Origin: Bacteroidales bacterium
GTDB lineage: Bacteria > Bacteroidota > Bacteroidia > Bacteroidales > Azobacteroidaceae
DNA length: 59,322 nucleotides
Assembly: GCA_003851245.1 (NCBI GenBank)
Contig: BHEP01000011.1
Coordinates: forward strand, 1-59,322
Reading direction: 5' to 3'
Shown here: positions 45,217 through 55,286 of the stretch, in pieces
Numbering within the stretch: position 1 is the stretch's first letter
Layout: each line of letters starts with the position of its first letter
Notes under the pieces: generated by a model
Told to the model about the DNA's origin: nothing
What the model saw: only the letters and a program-made list of their open reading frames with translations
Databases searched by the model: none
Program-made: the position numbers and the translations under genes

Positions 45217-46677
45217 ATGATGCAACTAAAAAAGCTGGTTCAAGACCTACAAATAAATATGCCTAGGGTGGAAGACATAGAAATAAATGGCATTCAGGCT
45301 GATTCTCGCAAAATAGTTTCAGGATTTCTTTTTATTGCAGTAAGAGGAAGCCTTAGCGATGGACATCAATTTATTGATATGGCGATAGAAAATGGGGCCA
45401 TAGCCATTGTTTGTGAAATATTGCCTGAAAATTGTCTCCCACAAATAACTTATATACAGGTAAAAGATAGCGAACACGCTTTGGGAATAATTGCCTCAAG
45501 CTGGAATGGCAATCCTTCTGAAAAAATGCAAGTCATAGGCATTACTGGCACCAACGGAAAGACAAGCATCGCCACACTGCTATACCAAACTTTCACCAAG
45601 CTAGGGCATTCCACAGGACTTATTTCTACTGTATGCAACTATATAAAGGATAAAGAAATTCCCGCGACACACACCACGCCCGACCCAATATCCCTAAACG
45701 ACCTTTTGGCACAGATGCTTGAGCAGGGCTGTGAATACGTTTTTATGGAAGTTAGTTCGCATGCCATTGCTCAAAAAAGAATCAGTGGATTGCATTTCAG
45801 AGCTGGTATATTCTCCAATCTAACTCGCGATCACCTCGATTATCACCTTACTTTCGATGCTTACCGCGATGCCAAAAAAGCTTTTTTTGATGCCCTACCA
45901 AAATCGGCTTTTGCCCTCGTCAATACTGACGATAGAAATGGAAGTTTCATGCTGCAAAACACCAGGGCATCCAAACATTCGTATTCTCTACTAAACTTGG
46001 CTGACTTCAAAAGTAAAATAGTGGAAACCCATTTCGACGGAACCCTCATGCTCATTAATGGCAGGGAGATAAACACCCAATTTGTAGGCCGGTTTAACGC
46101 ATATAATATATTGGCAGTATACGGCACAGCAGTGCTTCTTGGGGCTAATTCAGAGGATGTATTGCTGGCATTAAGCTCTTTGAAATCTGTTGCTGGTCGC
46201 TTTCAAACCTTTCAATCTCCACACGCCTACACGGCAATTGTTGATTATGCCCATACCCCTGACGCCCTAAAGAATGTGCTTACTGCCATCCATGAAGTTT
46301 TAGAGGGAAATGCAAAAATTATTACCGTGCTGGGATGCGGAGGCAATAGAGACCGGGGCAAAAGGCCTTTGATGGCTCAGGAAGCTTGCAGGCTAAGCGA
46401 TCAGATAATAATCACTTCCGATAATCCCCGATTTGAAGAGGCCCAAGAAATAATAAATGATATGATGGAGGGAATTGGCATAGCAGATAAGAAAAAAACA
46501 TTGTCTATAATAGATAGAAAGGAGGCAATAAAAACAGCTTGCCTGCTAGCAAATACGGGCGATGTTGTGCTAGTTGCTGGAAAAGGCCATGAAGATTATC
46601 AAGAAATAAAAGGAAAAAAAAATCATTTTAGTGACAAAGCGGTTCTTCTCGAAATATTCCAAAATTTATTGTTGTAA
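45217..46677 (+). CDS. murE: UDP-MurNAc-L-Ala-D-Glu:meso-DAP ligase MurE
   Basis: Adds the third stem-peptide residue in peptidoglycan synthesis with ATP. The 486-residue product has the ATP loop GITGTNGKT, the THTTPDP segment, and the amino-acid specificity motif DNPR (TSDNPRFEE), which selects meso-diaminopimelate rather than lysine. So the wall is of the meso-DAP type. It starts four bases after ftsI. The following 81-base gap to mraY is AT-rich without a clear promoter. Confidence 0.96.
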   Translation: MMQLKKLVQDLQINMPRVEDIEINGIQADSRKIVSGFLFIAVRGSLSDGHQFIDMAIENGAIAIVCEILPENCLPQITYIQVKDSEHALGIIASSWNGNPSEKMQVIGITGTNGKTSIATLLYQTFTKLGHSTGLISTVCNYIKDKEIPATHTTPDPISLNDLLAQMLEQGCEYVFMEVSSHAIAQKRISGLHFRAGIFSNLTRDHLDYHLTFDAYRDAKKAFFDALPKSAFALVNTDDRNGSFMLQNTRASKHSYSLLNLADFKSKIVETHFDGTLMLINGREINTQFVGRFNAYNILAVYGTAVLLGANSEDVLLALSSLKSVAGRFQTFQSPHAYTAIVDYAHTPDALKNVLTAIHEVLEGNAKIITVLGCGGNRDRGKRPLMAQEACRLSDQIIITSDNPRFEEAQEIINDMMEGIGIADKKKTLSIIDRKEAIKTACLLANTGDVVLVAGKGHEDYQEIKGKKNHFSDKAVLLEIFQNLLL

Positions 46678-46758
46678 ACAATTATTATTAGTAATAAATT
46701 TCTCATTTAAAATAGCATTTTTCAATTAATTTTTCAGTGATTTAATTCTTACCAATTT

Positions 46759-48015
46759 ATGCTTTACTATCTTTTTAATTATCTCGACCAATTCAATCTT
46801 CCAGGAGCTGGAATTTTCAAATACATATCTTTCAGATCTGCAATGGCTCTGATATTTTCCCTTCTGATAGCAACCATCATAGGCCGACGCATTATTGAGA
46901 AGCTACAGATGCTGCAAATAGGAGAAACCGTACGCGACCTTGGGCTAGAGGGGCTAAATAGCAAGAGGGGAACGCCAACCATGGGAGGAATAATCATCAT
47001 TATATCTATCTTAGTGCCAGTATTACTATTCGCCAAACTAGAGAATCTATACATAATGCTGATGATTTTTTCTACCATCTGGCTAGGCTGCATAGGTTTT
47101 TTGGACGACTACATAAAGGTAATAAAAAAAAATAAGGATGGATTGAAAGGGAAATTCAAAATAATGGGGCAGGCAGGGCTAGGGCTCATCGTAGGACTTA
47201 CCTTATATCTTAGTCCTGAGGCTGTAATACGCGAAAATAATGAGATAAGAAAAGGTGACGTAATAACAAGGGTGGTACATAGCAATGCAGTGAAATCAAC
47301 CAAAACAACCATTCCCTTTGTTAAAAACAACAACTTCGACTACCAGACATTGGCAAATAGCTTTGGCGAAAACAAGGAGGCCGTTTCTTGGATAATCTTT
47401 ATTATTGCCGCCATATTTATCATTACCGCCACGTCCAATGGAGCCAATCTCACCGACGGACTCGACGGACTTGCCGCAGGAAGTGCTGCAATCATGGGGC
47501 TCACCCTAGGCATATTGGCATACGTATCCAGCCATTTTCAGATGGCATCCTACCTCAATATAATGTATATTCCTGGTGTTCAGGAGTTGGCTGTTTTTGC
47601 CTCTGCCTTTTTTGGCGCCACCATAGGTTTTCTTTGGTACAATTCCTACCCTGCCCAAGTGTTTATGGGCGACACAGGCTCCCTTACTATTGGCGGAATA
47701 ATTGCCGTTTTCGCAATTATAATCCACAAAGAGCTCTTATTACCTATCTTATGTGGCGTTTTCTTCCTAGAAAGTCTTTCCGTAATCATGCAGGTAGGCT
47801 ACTTCAAATATACCAAAAAACGCTTTGGCAGTGGCAAAAGAATATTTAAAATGACTCCCCTACACCATCATTTTCAGAAAATGGGAAACTCTGGCATAAG
47901 TGCTATCATACAAAAACCCATCAATGCCATTCCTGAATCAAAGATAGTAGTCCGATTTTGGCTTATTGGAATTATTTTGGCCGTACTCACTATTGCAACC
48001 CTCAAAATGCGCTAA
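46759..48015 (+). CDS. mraY: Phospho-MurNAc-pentapeptide transferase MraY
   Basis: Makes lipid I by moving phospho-MurNAc-pentapeptide to undecaprenyl phosphate at the inner membrane. The 418-residue protein has about ten membrane segments and the family motifs: KRGTPTMGG, the Asp-rich GFLDDYIKV, the [10 protein letters not shown] motif and the HHHFQ loop (MTPLHHHFQ). There is an extra periplasmic loop of about 50 residues around 155-205, usual in Bacteroidota. The stop TAA overlaps the murD ATG (TAATG). Confidence 0.96.
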   Translation: MLYYLFNYLDQFNLPGAGIFKYISFRSAMALIFSLLIATIIGRRIIEKLQMLQIGETVRDLGLEGLNSKRGTPTMGGIIIIISILVPVLLFAKLENLYIMLMIFSTIWLGCIGFLDDYIKVIKKNKDGLKGKFKIMGQAGLGLIVGLTLYLSPEAVIRENNEIRKGDVITRVVHSNAVKSTKTTIPFVKNNNFDYQTLANSFGENKEAVSWIIFIIAAIFIITATSNGANLTDGLDGLAAGSAAIMGLTLGILAYVSSHFQMASYLNIMYIPGVQELAVFASAFFGATIGFLWYNSYPAQVFMGDTGSLTIGGIIAVFAIIIHKELLLPILCGVFFLESLSVIMQVGYFKYTKKRFGSGKRIFKMTPLHHHFQKMGNSGISAIIQKPINAIPESKIVVRFWLIGIILAVLTIATLKMR

Positions 48016-49364
48016 TGATGGATACTAATATCAAACGAATAGTAATTCTCGGTGCTGGCGAAAGTGGTGCTGGCGCGGCTGTGCTGGCTGTAAAAGAAAA
48101 ATTTGAAGTCTTTGTATCGGATGCCTCAAATATTAAGGAAAATTATAAAACAGTGCTCAATAAATATGCAATAAAATGGGAAGAGGGCAAGCATACGGAG
48201 GGACTCATACTCAATGCCGACATGGTGATTAAGAGCCCCGGAATATCCGATAATGTTCCAATCATTCAGAAGCTAAAAGCACTTAACAAGCCCATCATCT
48301 CCGAGATAGAATTTGCAGCAAAATATACGCAGGCTACAAAGATTGCTATCACTGGAAGCAATGGCAAGACAAGCACTACCTTGTTGATCTATCATATTCT
48401 TAAAAATGCTGGCCTAAATGTGGGCTTGGCGGGCAATGTGGGCGATAGCTTTGCTATGCAAGTTGCCGAAAATAATTTTGACTACTTTGTTATCGAACTC
48501 AGTAGCTTCCAATTAGACAACATGTACGACTTCAAGGCTGAGATTGCCATATTGCTCAATATTACTCCCGATCATCTCGATAGATACCAATATCAGATGC
48601 AAAAGTATGTAGATGCAAAAATGCGCATAACGCAAAATCAAGGTCCCAAAGATGCACTAATCTTTTGGAACGATGATCCTATTATCAAAAGCGAAATAGA
48701 AAAAATACAAGCCAAAGCCCAATTATTTCCATTTGCCCTATCCAAGGGCAAAAACATAGCGGCATACACAGAGGATAAACAAATAATTATAAAAACAAAC
48801 AAAGATATATTTACAATGGAAGAAGATATGACTGCCTTAACAGGCACACACAACCTATATAATTCCCTAGCTGCTGGTCTGGCTGCCAAATTGGCAGACA
48901 TAAAGAATGAAAGTATCAGGCAATCATTGAGTGACTTCAAAGGAGTGGAGCATAGGCTAGAAAAAGTAGCCCGAATAAAAGGTGTTGATTATATCAACGA
49001 CTCCAAAGCCACCAATGTAAACTCTTGCTGGTATGCTCTACAAAGCATACAAACCAAGATAATTCTTATTCTAGGAGGAGTAGACAAGGGTAATAATTAT
49101 ACAGAAATAGAATCTTTAGTAAAAGAAAAATGCAGCTGTCTTATATTTATGGGTAAAGACAATAGCACGCTTCATGATTTTTTTGATGCAAAAATAGACC
49201 AAATAATTGATGTCAAATCTATGCAAGAGGCTGTAAATACTGCTTACAAAATTGCCCAACAAGGAGAAACGGTGCTGCTTTCGCCTTGCTGCGCCAGCTT
49301 TGACTTATTTGAAAATTATGAAGATAGAGGTAGCCAATTCAAAAATCTTGTTCGCCACCTCTAA
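48015..49364 (+). CDS. murD: UDP-MurNAc-L-alanine:D-glutamate ligase MurD
   Basis: Adds D-Glu to UDP-MurNAc-L-Ala. The 449-residue enzyme has the N-terminal Rossmann start IKRIVILGAGESGAG, ATP loop AITGSNGKTSTT, ITPDHLDRY and YINDSKATNVNS. The frame is open back to 47958, but that part overlaps mraY in another frame; the ATG at 48015, joined to the mraY stop as TAATG, gives the normal N-terminus. ATG 48018 is equally possible. ftsW follows after 61 bases. Confidence 0.95.
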   Translation: MMDTNIKRIVILGAGESGAGAAVLAVKEKFEVFVSDASNIKENYKTVLNKYAIKWEEGKHTEGLILNADMVIKSPGISDNVPIIQKLKALNKPIISEIEFAAKYTQATKIAITGSNGKTSTTLLIYHILKNAGLNVGLAGNVGDSFAMQVAENNFDYFVIELSSFQLDNMYDFKAEIAILLNITPDHLDRYQYQMQKYVDAKMRITQNQGPKDALIFWNDDPIIKSEIEKIQAKAQLFPFALSKGKNIAAYTEDKQIIIKTNKDIFTMEEDMTALTGTHNLYNSLAAGLAAKLADIKNESIRQSLSDFKGVEHRLEKVARIKGVDYINDSKATNVNSCWYALQSIQTKIILILGGVDKGNNYTEIESLVKEKCSCLIFMGKDNSTLHDFFDAKIDQIIDVKSMQEAVNTAYKIAQQGETVLLSPCCASFDLFENYEDRGSQFKNLVRHL

Positions 49365-49425
49365 AAATATGTGTCGCTAAGATAAATATTAACTTAGAAA
49401 AAAACAATTAGCAATTATTTTTACA

Positions 49426-50658
49426 ATGGATTTTATTAATAGAATATTTAGAGGAGATAGGGTGATATGGATGATTTTCATGTTGCTATGCCTTATTTCT
49501 ATTGTTGAAGTCTATAGTGCTACAAGTACCTTGGCATATAGACGCAACTATTGGGAACCCATCATGAGGCATTCGTCCTTTTTGCTGGCAGGAGCTGGGC
49601 TTGTGTTATTATTTCATAGCATAAAGCCAAAATATTTATCTATACTTGGACTTTGTCTTCCCCTGACTTGGATATTGCTGGGGGTGACCAAATTTTTCGG
49701 CACAAAAGTGAATGGCGCCGATCGCTGGCTTTCAATTGCGGGAATTTCTTTTCAGCCCTCAGAATTTGCTAAGTTAAGCCTCATTATTTTGACTGCGTTT
49801 TTGCTCTCCAGAAGAAAAGATGATCCCAAGGATACGACCTTCAAACGGATTATGTGGGCTGCCATACCCACTTGTGGGATTATTTTTATAGATAACTTCT
49901 CTACTGCCGCAATGCTTTTTGGCATCATATTCTTAATGATGTTTATAGGACAAATCCCTTGGAATAAACTTGCCAAAGTAGTCCTTTACCTCACCCTCTC
50001 CCTCTCAATTCTGATAGCAAGTTTAGTCTTCCTATCCAGCGACACTATTGAAAAAGTATTTCATAGAGGAGTAACATGGAAGGAAAGGATAAAAGATTAT
50101 ACCTACAAAGACAATGTAGCCAACGAAGCAGAGTTTATAATCAACGACGACAACTACCAAGTATCACACGCCAAAATAGCCATCGCTAGAGGGGGAGTCC
50201 TTGGCAAACTCCCCGGCAATAGTCAGCAAAGAGATTTCCTTCCTCAAGCATATTCCGATTTTATTTTTGCAATTATTATTGAAGAGCTTGGACTAATGGG
50301 AGGTGCCTTAGTTCTTTCCTTATACATCATGCTCTTTATTCGTTCAGGAATGATAGCCAAAAGATGTGATAAAAAATTTTCCAAGTTTCTCGTCATTGGA
50401 TGTGCTCTACTCATCGTTTGCCAGGCCCTAGCAAATATGGCTGTAGCCGTAAATCTAATTCCGGTCACAGGGCAGCCCTTGCCCCTCATAAGTAGGGGGG
50501 GGACTTCTACAGTCGTCACCTGCATATATATTGGCATAATCTTAAGTGTTAGCCGCTTTGAAAATCCTAAAGGAATAAAAGAGGAAGAGGATTTTGCTAG
50601 GGAAATAGAAACCCAAGACAATGCAGACCTAGATATAGAAAATGAGCCTATAGCATAA
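49426..50658 (+). CDS. ftsW: Lipid II polymerase / SEDS division protein FtsW
   Basis: Septal peptidoglycan glycosyltransferase acting with FtsI. The 410-residue protein has about ten membrane segments and SEDS motifs: NGADRWLSIAGISFQPSEFA, a large periplasmic loop with the ARGGVLGKLPGNS segment, and the C-terminal TGQPLPLISRGGTS. The C-terminal cytoplasmic tail is acidic (QDNADLDIENEP). Position between murD and murG supports FtsW rather than RodA. Confidence 0.95.
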   Translation: MDFINRIFRGDRVIWMIFMLLCLISIVEVYSATSTLAYRRNYWEPIMRHSSFLLAGAGLVLLFHSIKPKYLSILGLCLPLTWILLGVTKFFGTKVNGADRWLSIAGISFQPSEFAKLSLIILTAFLLSRRKDDPKDTTFKRIMWAAIPTCGIIFIDNFSTAAMLFGIIFLMMFIGQIPWNKLAKVVLYLTLSLSILIASLVFLSSDTIEKVFHRGVTWKERIKDYTYKDNVANEAEFIINDDNYQVSHAKIAIARGGVLGKLPGNSQQRDFLPQAYSDFIFAIIIEELGLMGGALVLSLYIMLFIRSGMIAKRCDKKFSKFLVIGCALLIVCQALANMAVAVNLIPVTGQPLPLISRGGTSTVVTCIYIGIILSVSRFENPKGIKEEEDFAREIETQDNADLDIENEPIA

Positions 50659-50662
50659 TGAA

Positions 50663-51799
50663 ATGATGCAAAGAAAAAATATTAAAGTGCTCATAAGTGG
50701 CGGTGGAACAGGTGGACATATATTTCCTGCAATTGCAATTGCAAATGCCATAAAAAGCCGATACCCCAAGGTAGACATCCTCTTTGTTGGGGCAGACAAC
50801 AGGATGGAAATGGAAAAAGTTCCTGCTGCAGGCTACCCTATTATTGGGCTGCCAGTAGCTGGCTTTGATAGAAGAAAAATGTGGAAAAATGTGGCAGTAA
50901 TTATAAAGTTAATAAAAAGTATACTGAAATCCTACAAAATAATTAAAAATTATAGGCCCGATATTGCAATTGGAGTAGGCGGATATGCTAGTGGCCCAAG
51001 CCTGCGAACGGCTGCAGCTATGGGTGTGCCTTGCCTCATTCAAGAGCAAAATTCTTATGCTGGCGTAAGCAACAAGCTATTGGCAAAAAAAGCCCAAATT
51101 ATCTGCGTTGCTTATGAAGGAATGGACAAATTTTTCCCAAAACAAAAAATTGTCGTTACTGGAAATCCCATCAGGCAGGACTTAACAGCCTCTATTGTCA
51201 ATAAAGAGGAGGCTTATGCTTTTTTCAAACTAGACCCAAACAAAAAAACCATCCTCATTATTGGAGGAAGCCTGGGTGCTGCTACCATCAACAAAAGTAT
51301 TATGGCAGGCATACATAAAATTATAGACTCCAACATACAAGTAATCTGGCAATCTGGCAAATTTTATTTTCACGAAGCCCAGCAATCGCTAAGTCAATAT
51401 GCGCAAGCGCCCATTGTTTTAAGCGAATTTATTTCCCGTATGGATCTTGCTTATGCCGTGGCGGATTTAGTTGTTTCAAGGGCTGGAGCCAGCTCCATAA
51501 GTGAACTTTGCTGCCTCCAAAAGCCTTGCGTGCTTGTGCCCTCGCCCAATGTAGCCGAAGATCACCAAACGATGAATGCCCTGGCTTTGGTAAAGAAAGG
51601 CGCTGCAATCTTGATAAAAGATAAGGATGCTATAAAAGAACTCATACCTTTTTGTCTTGAAATGGTGCATAAGGAAGACCAACTAAAGGACTTAAGCAAA
51701 AATATATCAAAACTTTCACTCCCTGATGCAGCAAATAAAATTGTGGACCAGGTGGAAATAATTTTGAAACTCAATTTACAAAAAAACAAACATGAATAA
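50663..51799 (+). CDS. murG: UDP-GlcNAc:undecaprenyl-PP-MurNAc-pentapeptide transferase MurG
   Basis: Makes lipid II from lipid I on the inner face of the membrane. The 378-residue GT28 enzyme has the first glycine loop SGGGTGGHIFPA, the GVGGYASGP segment, the second loop IIGGSLGA and the donor-binding SRAGASSISELC. The start ATG lies four bases after the ftsW stop; ATG 50666 is an alternative. The last eight bases overlap murC. Confidence 0.96.
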   Translation: MMQRKNIKVLISGGGTGGHIFPAIAIANAIKSRYPKVDILFVGADNRMEMEKVPAAGYPIIGLPVAGFDRRKMWKNVAVIIKLIKSILKSYKIIKNYRPDIAIGVGGYASGPSLRTAAAMGVPCLIQEQNSYAGVSNKLLAKKAQIICVAYEGMDKFFPKQKIVVTGNPIRQDLTASIVNKEEAYAFFKLDPNKKTILIIGGSLGAATINKSIMAGIHKIIDSNIQVIWQSGKFYFHEAQQSLSQYAQAPIVLSEFISRMDLAYAVADLVVSRAGASSISELCCLQKPCVLVPSPNVAEDHQTMNALALVKKGAAILIKDKDAIKELIPFCLEMVHKEDQLKDLSKNISKLSLPDAANKIVDQVEIILKLNLQKNKHE

Positions 51800-53183
51800 T
51801 ATAGACATACAAAAAGCAAAATCTATCTATTTTATTGGTGCCGGAGGAATCGGCATGAGTGCCTTGGTAAGATACTTCCTTGCCAAGGGGAAAAATGTAG
51901 GCGGCTATGACAAGGTGGCTTCTGAGCTAAGCGAACAGCTGATACAAGAAGGTGCTGATATTCATTACGAAGACGACTTTGAAAATATCTCTCCCCTTTT
52001 CAAAAATAGGGGGGAAACACTAATCATCATAACCCCTGCTGTACCCACAGAGCACCAAGAGTGGACAAACTTTAGGAACCAAGGTTTTAAAATCCTCAAG
52101 AGGGCAGAAGTTTTGGGGCAGATTACCCAATACACTCGAGGTATCTGTATTGCAGGAACGCACGGCAAGACCACTACCTCTTGTATGACTGCCCACCTCT
52201 TTAAGCAATCCTCTCTCGATTGCAATGCTTTTTTGGGAGGAATACTCAAAAATTATGATAGCAATCTCATGATTTCCAAGGCCAGTGATTTCACCATCAT
52301 AGAAGCTGATGAATACGACAGATCCTTTCACTGGCTTTCACCATATATGGCAGCCATCACTTCTGCCGACCCCGATCACCTAGATATTTATCATACTGAG
52401 GAAGCTTATCATGAAAGTTTTGTCCATTTCGCCTCGCTAATCAAGGAAAATGGGGCACTGATTATACGAAAGGGACTGCCCTTAAAGATAAAGCTTAAAG
52501 ATAATGTTCGCCTTTATACCTATTCGGCAGAAGAGGGGGGAGATTTTCATGCTGAAAACATAGAAATCGCGAATGGAGAAATTTTTTTCGATTTTATAAG
52601 TCCCAAGGGTATAATAAAAAATATCCAACTGGGCGTACCCATGAAAATAAACATAGAAAATGGCATCGCTGCCATGGCTTTGGCATGGCTCAATGGAATG
52701 ACAGATCAAGAGATTCGCCAAGGGATGGCATCATTCGAAGGGCCCAAACGACGCTTCGATTTTCAAATTAAAAACGAAAAAATTGTTTTTATTGACGACT
52801 ATGCACACCATCCTAAAGAGCTGGAAGCAAGCATAGAATCTGTAAAACAACTTTATCCAGATAAAAAATTGACTCTCATCTTTCAACCCCACTTATACTC
52901 TAGGACAAAAGATTTTCACAAAGAATTTGCCTCGGTATTATCGCAGGCCGATGAGGTAATGCTACTGGACATTTATCCTGCACGTGAAGAGCCAATTCCT
53001 GGTGTAAGCTCACAAATGATACTTGATATAATGAGTAAAGAGGTCAAAAAAAACGTTTACACAAAGGAGAATTTGCTAGAAAATATTCGAAATAAAAAAA
53101 TAGAAATCCTATTGTTAGCTGGAGCCGGAGATATTGATAGATTAGTCAAGCCCATCAAGAAAATATTGGAAGGTAATAATTAG
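51792..53183 (+). CDS. murC: UDP-MurNAc:L-alanine ligase MurC
   Basis: First amino-acid ligase of peptidoglycan synthesis. The 463-residue protein has YFIGAGGIGMSAL at the N-terminus, ATP loop AGTHGKTTTS, EADEYDRSF and the DDYAHHPKE motif. It overlaps murG by eight bases; ftsQ starts six bases after its stop. murF and ddl are not in this cluster, as is common in Bacteroidota. Confidence 0.96.
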   Translation: MNNIDIQKAKSIYFIGAGGIGMSALVRYFLAKGKNVGGYDKVASELSEQLIQEGADIHYEDDFENISPLFKNRGETLIIITPAVPTEHQEWTNFRNQGFKILKRAEVLGQITQYTRGICIAGTHGKTTTSCMTAHLFKQSSLDCNAFLGGILKNYDSNLMISKASDFTIIEADEYDRSFHWLSPYMAAITSADPDHLDIYHTEEAYHESFVHFASLIKENGALIIRKGLPLKIKLKDNVRLYTYSAEEGGDFHAENIEIANGEIFFDFISPKGIIKNIQLGVPMKINIENGIAAMALAWLNGMTDQEIRQGMASFEGPKRRFDFQIKNEKIVFIDDYAHHPKELEASIESVKQLYPDKKLTLIFQPHLYSRTKDFHKEFASVLSQADEVMLLDIYPAREEPIPGVSSQMILDIMSKEVKKNVYTKENLLENIRNKKIEILLLAGAGDIDRLVKPIKKILEGNN

Positions 53184-53189
53184 AAGACG

Positions 53190-53948
53190 ATGATTAAAAA
53201 AATAACTCTTATTACGCTGATTTTGCTCATTTTGGCATATATTTTGTACTCTGTTTTTATAATCAATCCTAGAGTAGAAAATGTTATTTGCAATGATTTT
53301 CACATAAACATCATTGACACCCTTGAAAGACAGGCTATCAAGAGCAAAGATATAGCACTTATTCTAAAAAAAGAACGCCTCACTCCTTTGGGTAAACTCA
53401 TGAAGGAGATAGATACTAAAAAAATTGAGAGGAAAATTTTAGAGAATGAGTCTATAAAAAGCGTATCTTGCTATAAGACGACAAGCGGGAAAATAAAAAT
53501 TGATGTTTACCAAAAAATCCCTATCTTGCGAATAATTTCTAATGAAGGAGATTTTTATATTGATGAAGAAGGTAGAGAAATGCCCTCAGTAGGTTCTTAT
53601 GCATGCTTTGTTCCTGTGGCTACGGGCTATGTAAAAAAAGATTTTGCAAAGAAACAGCTGTACAACTTTGCCCTTTTTCTTAAAAAAAATAAATTTTGGA
53701 GTGCGCAAATAGAACAAATCTATGTGCATCCCAATCAAGATATAGAAATAAGCCCTAGGATTGGAAATCATCAAATTATGATAGGCAAAATTGAAAACGT
53801 AGAGGGGAAACTCGAAAAATTGAAGCTTTTTTACGAGAAAGGACTCTCAGAGGTTGGTTGGAATAATTATTCTCTGATCAACCTAAAATACAAAGACCAA
53901 GTGGTCTGCACTAAACGAACAGAAATTATAGACAATTTAAGCCAATGA
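53190..53948 (+). CDS. ftsQ: FtsQ/DivIB-like cell division protein
   Basis: A 252-residue bitopic protein with a single N-terminal membrane segment (about 5-23, ITLITLILLILAYIL) and a periplasmic part that has a POTRA-like region and a beta domain (IKIDVYQKIPILRI, EISPRIGNHQIMIGK). It links FtsL/FtsB to the divisome. Sequence similarity to E. coli FtsQ is low; the call rests on topology and position between murC and ftsA. The TGA stop shares bases with the ftsA ATG (ATGA). Confidence 0.9.
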   Translation: MIKKITLITLILLILAYILYSVFIINPRVENVICNDFHINIIDTLERQAIKSKDIALILKKERLTPLGKLMKEIDTKKIERKILENESIKSVSCYKTTSGKIKIDVYQKIPILRIISNEGDFYIDEEGREMPSVGSYACFVPVATGYVKKDFAKKQLYNFALFLKKNKFWSAQIEQIYVHPNQDIEISPRIGNHQIMIGKIENVEGKLEKLKLFYEKGLSEVGWNNYSLINLKYKDQVVCTKRTEIIDNLSQ

Positions 53949-55252
53949 TAATGAGACAATCAGAATACATAGCAGCCATCGATTTAGGCACATCAAAAAT
54001 TCTTGCCATGGCGGGCAGGAAAAATGAAGAAGGCGGCCTTTCTATAATCGCTGCCGAAAGAGAAGATTCAGGCAACTCTATTAGAAGAGCCTGCATATAT
54101 AATGTGGCTGAGGCAGCAAAAAAAATTAATAAATTGGCTGAAAAACTCAACCAAAAGCTAAATCCCCAAATAGATAAAATATATATCGGAATTGGTGGAC
54201 AGTCTATCAGAACACAAGCTCATAGCATCATCAAAGAAATTCCAAATACCACCGTGAGTGCCGAACTTATAGAATCCTTGCTCAAAGAATGCAAGAATTT
54301 TAAGCCCGAATTTGCGGAAATTTTAGATGTCGTTTCTCCAGAATTTTTTCTCGACGGAAGATCCGAAATGAATCCCATTGGTATACAATGCTCAAAAATC
54401 GAAGCCCGATATCAACTAATAGTAGGCAAGCCCTCATTGCAAAGAAATATACAAGCCTGTATTAATGAGAAAACTAAAATTAAAATTGCGGGACTCATAA
54501 TTAGTCCCATAGCAACTGCTAGTGCTGTGCTTTCTGAAACAGAAAAAGAATTGGGATGTGCTCTTGTAGAATTTGGTGCCGGAGTAAGCTACCTTTCCAT
54601 ATATAAGAAAGGACTGCTTAAGTATTTGATAACAATACCATTGGGGGGAGATGTCCTTACAAAGGACCTCTGCGATTTGAATGTATTAGAAAAAGAAGCC
54701 GAAGACTTGAAAATAAACTACGGAAGTGCCATAAGCATTGCAGAGGGCGATACTAAAATAGAGGCTCTGCTTAAATCAAAAAAAATAGACCTTCTTACAT
54801 TCAATAATATTATTGAATCGCGCATAGAAGAAATTATTGCAAATATACTAGAACATATAAATATTGCAGGCTACAATACAGGTCTAAATGCAGGAATAAT
54901 CATTACTGGTGGCGGCGCCGCCTTAAGAAAACTGCCCGAATTGATAGCCAGTAAAAGTGGCTACGAAACACGACTGCATGCTACAAAAAAAGCACTCCTA
55001 AATCAAGAAACAGAGTGGGATCAAGCATGTGGAAACACTCAAATTTTTGGTCTCCTTTCCCTAGGAAATATAAACTGTGCAGCTCCCGCACCAATCAGCA
55101 CCAAAATTTTTGGCGATGAAGAGATGGGGAAAAAAGACCCTATGCCAAATAATGACAAGGGAAAAAAGAAAAAAGAAAAAAATTCTATCTTTAGAGGGTT
55201 TAGCAAAAAAATTGATGACATCTCAAATAATCTTTTTAACAATGAAGAGTGA
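53945..55252 (+). CDS. ftsA: Cell division protein FtsA
   Basis: Actin-like ATPase that ties FtsZ to the membrane. The 435-residue product starts with AAIDLGTSKILAMAG and has the phosphate-2 region VEFGAGVSYLSIY and the adenosine motif ITGGGAALRKL. The C-terminus has a Lys-rich linker (KGKKKKEKN) and an amphipathic helix (SIFRGFSKKIDDISNNLF), the expected membrane-targeting sequence. The start overlaps the ftsQ stop (ATGA); ATG 53951 is an alternative. Confidence 0.95.
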   Translation: MIMRQSEYIAAIDLGTSKILAMAGRKNEEGGLSIIAAEREDSGNSIRRACIYNVAEAAKKINKLAEKLNQKLNPQIDKIYIGIGGQSIRTQAHSIIKEIPNTTVSAELIESLLKECKNFKPEFAEILDVVSPEFFLDGRSEMNPIGIQCSKIEARYQLIVGKPSLQRNIQACINEKTKIKIAGLIISPIATASAVLSETEKELGCALVEFGAGVSYLSIYKKGLLKYLITIPLGGDVLTKDLCDLNVLEKEAEDLKINYGSAISIAEGDTKIEALLKSKKIDLLTFNNIIESRIEEIIANILEHINIAGYNTGLNAGIIITGGGAALRKLPELIASKSGYETRLHATKKALLNQETEWDQACGNTQIFGLLSLGNINCAAPAPISTKIFGDEEMGKKDPMPNNDKGKKKKEKNSIFRGFSKKIDDISNNLFNNEE

Positions 55253-55286
55253 GGTCAATTCTTAATAAAAAAAGAAACAAAATAAT

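Noticed and set aside
47388..47849. 153-codon same-strand frame inside mraY
   Set aside because: Out-of-frame reading of mraY, rich in Cys, His and Arg; mraY itself is intact.
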